Shown: piece after piece, positions 59,459 to 64,000 of the stretch
How positions within the stretch are numbered: the stretch's first letter is position 1
Layout of the letters: each line of letters starts with the position of its first letter
Assembly (NCBI GenBank): GCA_030062745.1
Contig: CP099841.1
Span: 24,245,398 to 24,309,397, forward strand
From: Capitulum mitella
Taxonomy: Eukaryota > Arthropoda > Thecostraca > Pollicipedomorpha > Pollicipedidae
Reading direction: 5' to 3'
DNA: 64,000 nt
The notes under the pieces: model-generated
Told to the model about the DNA's origin: nothing
The model's database searches: none
Seen by the model: only the letters and a program-made list of their open reading frames with translations
Made by a program: the position numbers and the translations under genes

Positions 59459-60921
59459 CTTGTGCTGCAGCAGATGTATGTTTGAGTACAGACTTAGCGG
59501 AGACTGGTTACGTCATAGCGCTCCAATTTTTCTACCACAGCTGATTTCATCTTGAGTTATACCCCCAAGAAAAGTGTGACAGCTTCATCAATCAAGTTGA
59601 TTCCATGTAGTGAGATGTACTCGCTTCATTTATCGCGATGAACAAAGAACTTGACGAGAGCATCAGTCGGTATAAGCATGGCAACAATTATGTGCGTGCC
59701 TTGTCACAATTACTTCTAAAAATTTACTTTAAAATTACGTTTTTGCCGGTTACTGTGGTCCTGAGACTGGACTTTGGGAATAAGCAACACAAACCGCAGC
59801 ATAAAGCATACTTTTAACCCGAGTTTCCTCGGACAAAAACAGATTTAAAATATCAAAGTCTTCCTCAACGCTATTTTCTTCTTTTTTTCCCACTCGAGTT
59901 GTTTACCCACAGTCCCAATTCTGGCACAGCTTCGACCAAAAAGCCTGGTAAAAGTCTCCGAGTTTGAGGACGGAAACGCCAGTGACGCGCCACTCCAATC
60001 AAGTGGCTCAGTTTTCGCGACACTGACAATGGCAGGCCCCGTCTTCCCTTTGATCGGTCGCCGGCTCCTGCTCTTGTTCCTTCCGAATGCGATCCAACTA
60101 TTTGCACGATGGCTTCCACAGCCCTCTTCGGTAAAAGGTCTCTGCGACTGCTTAACAGTTGAGATTTACGTCGACATTCGGTAAGCCATGCCCGCAAGAC
60201 ATTTGGTTAGGTCTGGACTAGTCAACAAGACGCCATTCTTTCTCAGACACTTGAAAATGAGCGACGTTGAAACTGCGAGCTGCCGTCGTCTCCAACTTTC
60301 CGCACATCACTGTTTTTCGCAGTATGAATGTCGTGGACATTGTTGGATCAGAATGACGCGACAGATGTAACGTCACACATGATGGTTTGGTGTGCAATGA
60401 CCATTAAACACGAATTAAATATTGATTACTGAACTCGAATTTAAATTTCACGAAATATAACTTAATGTGATTGATAAAGTGTACTCAGTAGCGACTGTCA
60501 AGAGATCAGGGATTTTTCAAGTTATTACGCCATAAAAATGACGTAAGGAAAAAGAATAAAAACAAGCATCCGTAATTTTAAATCCCTTTAAGCTTTATGG
60601 TAGAAAAATTTTGCTGTACATGCCTTGTTTACTTGTCAGTTAGAAAAACAGCAAGACTGCCAGTTCGCCCCATGTTGAATGATGTTTACTTTGCCACAAG
60701 CTGCATACTCAAGTCTGTTTTGTTTGGGCTGTAAACTGATGTGATGAGTTATGAATAGATGAATTTATATGAAAAGAAAGCTCATATATAGCATGGTTGG
60801 TTTACGTCCTTGAATGTTCGTTATTTCAAATGGTTAAGATATTTGCGCCTGGGATATTAGAATCGACCAAACAAAATGGTTGAAACTACTGGGCCGAGAC
60901 CAATCTGGCGTAACAACTACT
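59459..60921. other. No feature recognised
   Basis: AT-rich with short frames; minus frame 60197-59871 (108 codons) has no family resemblance. Confidence 0.35.
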
Positions 60922-60925
60922 TTAA

Positions 60926-62464
60926 CACGAGCCCAGGTGAAGGTAGGGTCAGGCTGATCTCCTCCCGAGGTTTTCCGGAATAGATCTCAAACGGTGCGGC
61001 GCAGCCTCACCAAATTTGGCACAGCTACACAGAACTGAATAACGAATCTTTTGCTTTAAAAAGATGCCAGGGTATCTCAGGATCACCAACTAAGAGCGGG
61101 TCAAACTTAATTCATGGTTCTCGGAAATGGCTACGTTTAGGGTGGTCTTCAAACTGCTGCCACGAATGTAGTGTTAAACAGGGATTTTCAAACTTTTTTT
61201 ATGGGTGCACAGATAGCCAACTGAAGAAACGAGAATGGTTTAACTGATATGAGGCTAGGTCAGATCAAAGGTAGTCAAACAACAAAGTCAGATCGCGATC
61301 AAAGATAAAAAAATAGTTCAGAACACAGAACTTCTGTCCTAATTATCTCAGCCACAAAATCGGAACATATGTAAAAGGCCACATCATCTTCTACCGGTGT
61401 ACCAATTTCAGGTCGATATCTGGTGAAGTCACGGGGAGATAATCAACAATGTGTCCGCGCGTACCCATTTTCTGCAGATGCTAAGCAATGGAACGCCACC
61501 AAGTTGTTGTTGGATGCCTAATTCAAGGCTAAAATGGTACAAACATTGTCAGGGATGACACAACTCACAAACCGGTGGTTTTGATCTCTACGTCATCTCA
61601 GATCACTGAGCTGAGATGAACTCCATTGACTTTTGTACACCCCTTTCTGCAACAGCTTGCTTTTTAGATTGTTTGTGACGCTGGTTTCGAATTCAGCACC
61701 CAAAATTACTTAAGTATGGTACACGTTGTGATAAAAAGGTGTCAAAAAAGGAATGATTCAGATGAGTTTTGTCTTCGGTCTAAAATGTCGTGCCTACGTA
61801 CTATTCTGACGAAGCCGGAAGACGCAATGAAGTTTTTACTCACCAGTGCTAAATGCTTAGTGGTAATGTTGTACCGGATGATCGTAGCTGGGTCTGTGAA
61901 GCACATTTTCGTGATTTTTATTTTTTTAAGGTCACTAGGTCATTGACTTAGGTTCGTCTTAGATAACTCTGGGTGGCCTTGGTAGCAGATAATTCAACCG
62001 TGAGGTATCTTTGGTTGCCAAACTCGGATTTATTGCCAGAATTTACCCCAAGATACCACAAAACAAGGTCTATGACACTTCGTGAAGTTTCCGCCATTTG
62101 GCTTAAATTGGGTTGAGGCATGAATTTAGGCATAAGCACTGAACCAGGCATTTCAGATTACATATCATCTATTGCAGTGTTGTGAGACCTACAAAAATAG
62201 TTCATACATCTTGGCGCTGTGACAAACGGTTTTTGCGAAAAAGGCGAAAGTCTGGCGAGTCGCAGCAAATCTAACCCCTTTTGACTTCATTTGGCCTTGA
62301 AGGTCTCATTTTAGAAACATCAAACTTTTAAACGAGAGAGTTTTTAGAGTTGCATGTGCGCCACACATTTGATGGATCTAGTCCCGTTAGTTTTTGAGAT
62401 CTTTGAGGATCAAATTGATCCTCCACCTGAATGCGTTATATTTGACTGGCCACCCATGCGAGTG
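60926..62464 (+). mobile_element. TTAA-type non-autonomous element, family C, copy 2
   Basis: Perfect TTAA on both sides (60922-60925 and 62465-62468). The left end is CACGAGCCCAGGTG and the right end, reversed, CACTCGCATGGGTGG. Collinear homology with the reverse complement of 38770-40232. A perfect palindrome (arms 62405-62413 and 62415-62423) lies inside the right end. A 76-codon frame at 61716-61946 has no transposase features. Short AGGTCA-type hexamers are scattered throughout. Confidence 0.88.
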
Positions 62465-62468
62465 TTAA

Positions 62469-63619
62469 CAAAGATGACATCTATCAACAAACTTGCCGCT
62501 GAAATCCTCGTTAGTTAATTTTATTTTTTCTCAGAAATTCGTAGATTGTGGGACTTTTTTTGTTACTTACTGGCAATTCAGGTCATGCGGACTAGCGGGC
62601 GAATAAGTTATCGAAAGAACGGGGGCAGGCTAGTCATGCGGTTTAGTCAAATTGTGCGTGGTAGAGAAAGAGCCACTTCATTTCGCGGAAGCACGCTGCA
62701 TATAAATTGACAGGCAGGTCATAATGTTATCACAATCGGTGCGTGTGCGTATGTGACAAGTAAGTAACGTTTGATGAGTTATGGATAAGTGCAGTGCAGG
62801 AAGCTTTATCATGTTGATATCATTAAGTTCACCGAAATCTGTGAGGTGTTTTGAACAGTCGCACCAATGAAACAATTAAAATGCTGATGGCAACAACTTC
62901 AGGAATGGTACTGAAATAATGGAATAAAAGAATATGGCGTCATTTGAGGGAATGGGTGGAACCTCGGAAAGATTTCTTTTCTTTTTGTTTACCAATTTCA
63001 AAGGTCTGGCGCCGTCCTTGAGTGCACTAATTGTTCAGGGCAACACACGAGCAAAAAACATTCTGGTTCATTTCAAAGGGAATATTCCACGCTGCGAGCA
63101 TGGTTTCAGCTGAAAACCAAGGTATAGCTTGTAATCGTAAAAAACATATTTCAAACATATGTTTTTCAACACGCGATGTGAATGAAACTTCAAGCTACTT
63201 TCGGTGAATATCTCCTTTATTCTATTTATCTATGCCCTGTTATCCGCTGTAGCCTGACATCATCACCGCATGGACACTTACGAAATTTAACAATGAATCG
63301 AAATGCATTACTATCTGTTCCAGTTTCAATTTATTGGCGAATTATGGTTGGATTGATATGCGATTCGAAGTAATATAGCAAACGAAAAACAAACCGGGGA
63401 TGGCGAACTCAAAAATGACAAATGGGATAATGAAATGATAGGATATGACAGAAAGTGTCACACGCAGGAATCATGAAAAAAAGCACTACGTGCACACCAA
63501 GTAAACAATTCACCATTAAGACCATCGGAAATACAACGGTATGCAGCGTCATCACCAGTATTGTAAAAATAGTTGCAGCATGTCATATGGTGGTGCCTCT
63601 TTTTGAATTCAGAACAAAT
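62469..63619. other. No feature recognised
   Basis: AT-rich with short frames; nothing assigned between the family C element and the LINE remnant. Confidence 0.35.
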
Positions 63620-64000
63620 TCATGGTGGGCTCGAGAGAGCGTGACGTCCGGCAGCAGACGACCCCAAGGAGAGGCCGCTCAATACGAAAAAAACCCTGCG
63701 CGACGACTTCAGGCGCAAGACCGGCAGCTCCAGCGCGCCTGCTGAGGTCGCTCGCGTGGAGCGCTGAGACACAGCGGCGCGCAGAATGAACAACGACCGG
63801 ACCGCCACGGAAGCACGCCGGTCGCTCACGACCCTGAAGACGGCGACGCTGTCGCGGTAGGTGACTAGGTCACGAACAATGCGCAAACTCAGAACCGTAG
63901 GGCCGGAGAGCTCGATGTCGACGGTTCACTCTGGAGGCGAACAGGGCACCGAAGTTCACCACCCTCTGCAGCCTTGCCATGTGACACATGCCAGCCCGCC
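63620..64000 (-). pseudogene. Non-LTR retrotransposon reverse transcriptase, C-terminal fragment (runs off window edge)
   Basis: Read on the minus strand from the window edge, the first frame gives MARLQRVVNFGALFASRVN, matching the LQRVxNFAARVVxG segment of many LINE ORF2 tails. After a frameshift around 63920, the 88-codon frame (63886-63620) gives VRDLVTYRDSVAVFRVV, then VAVRSLFILRAAVSQRSTRA and ALELPVLRLKSSRRVFF, matching the usual VRxRxxYRxxxxxxxxL, RSTR and LxLPRxRLxxxxRxFxxxA motifs. The expected WNxLP motif has degenerated. Upstream catalytic domains, if present, lie beyond the window. The CpG-rich composition contrasts with flanking DNA. Clade assignment is not possible from this. Confidence 0.75.

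Overview
This window looks like a gene-poor stretch of an animal, probably invertebrate, nuclear genome. Reasons: no open frame resembles a long conserved protein; coding remnants carry frameshifts and stops; non-LTR retrotransposon, Tc1/mariner and tRNA-derived SINE debris is present; AT-rich sequence alternates with CpG-rich islands; and possible exons sit between GT/AG splice signals. I cannot name the species. No bacterial operon, rRNA, canonical tRNA gene or CRISPR array was seen.

The dominant content is a swarm of non-autonomous elements of about 1.1-1.7 kb that begin and end next to TTAA, the target duplication of piggyBac-type (and some Kolobok-type) transposons. Family 1 (termini CCCGGCACCGCC) lies at 1-1365 (cut by the window edge), 20698-23418 and 27208-28500. 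A different TTAA element (21315-22590) is nested in the second copy, and the third copy retains the TTAA at that position. Family A (CCCTATTCCCGG-like termini with C/G-run hairpins) lies at 42929-44147 and 44444-45523, with a decayed 3' piece at 36245-36531 and relatives at 18465-19599 and 52592-54274. Family C lies at 38770-40232 and, inverted, at 60926-62464. All are rich in AGGTCA half-sites.

Smaller mobile pieces: a 155 bp MITE inside family 1 (486-640, relative at 24492-24635); three MITEs of about 120-135 bp sharing a GGCGTAGGA-like end (17748, 30987, 34286); a 167 bp MITE with a 10 bp direct repeat (51191-51357); a 188 bp element with 36 bp inverted repeats (46620-46807); LINE reverse-transcriptase C-terminal fragments at 37887-38195 and 63620-64000 (both minus); and a Tc1/mariner pseudogene at 45943-46445 (minus).

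CpG-rich islands (notably 10.1-11.7, 24.6-25.6, 28.8-30.7, 31.5-32.5, 47.3-48.8, 55.8-58.3 and 59.0-59.3 kb) often contain or adjoin degenerate tandem arrays with 24-45 bp units. These explain many short open frames there, which I do not call genes. The best candidates for a host transcript are a minus-strand exon chain (about 15530 to 13771) next to a perfect NRF1-type motif, and a splice-bounded open segment at 16458-16567. Two CRE-containing promoter-like patches lie at 35833-35867 and 58924-58993.
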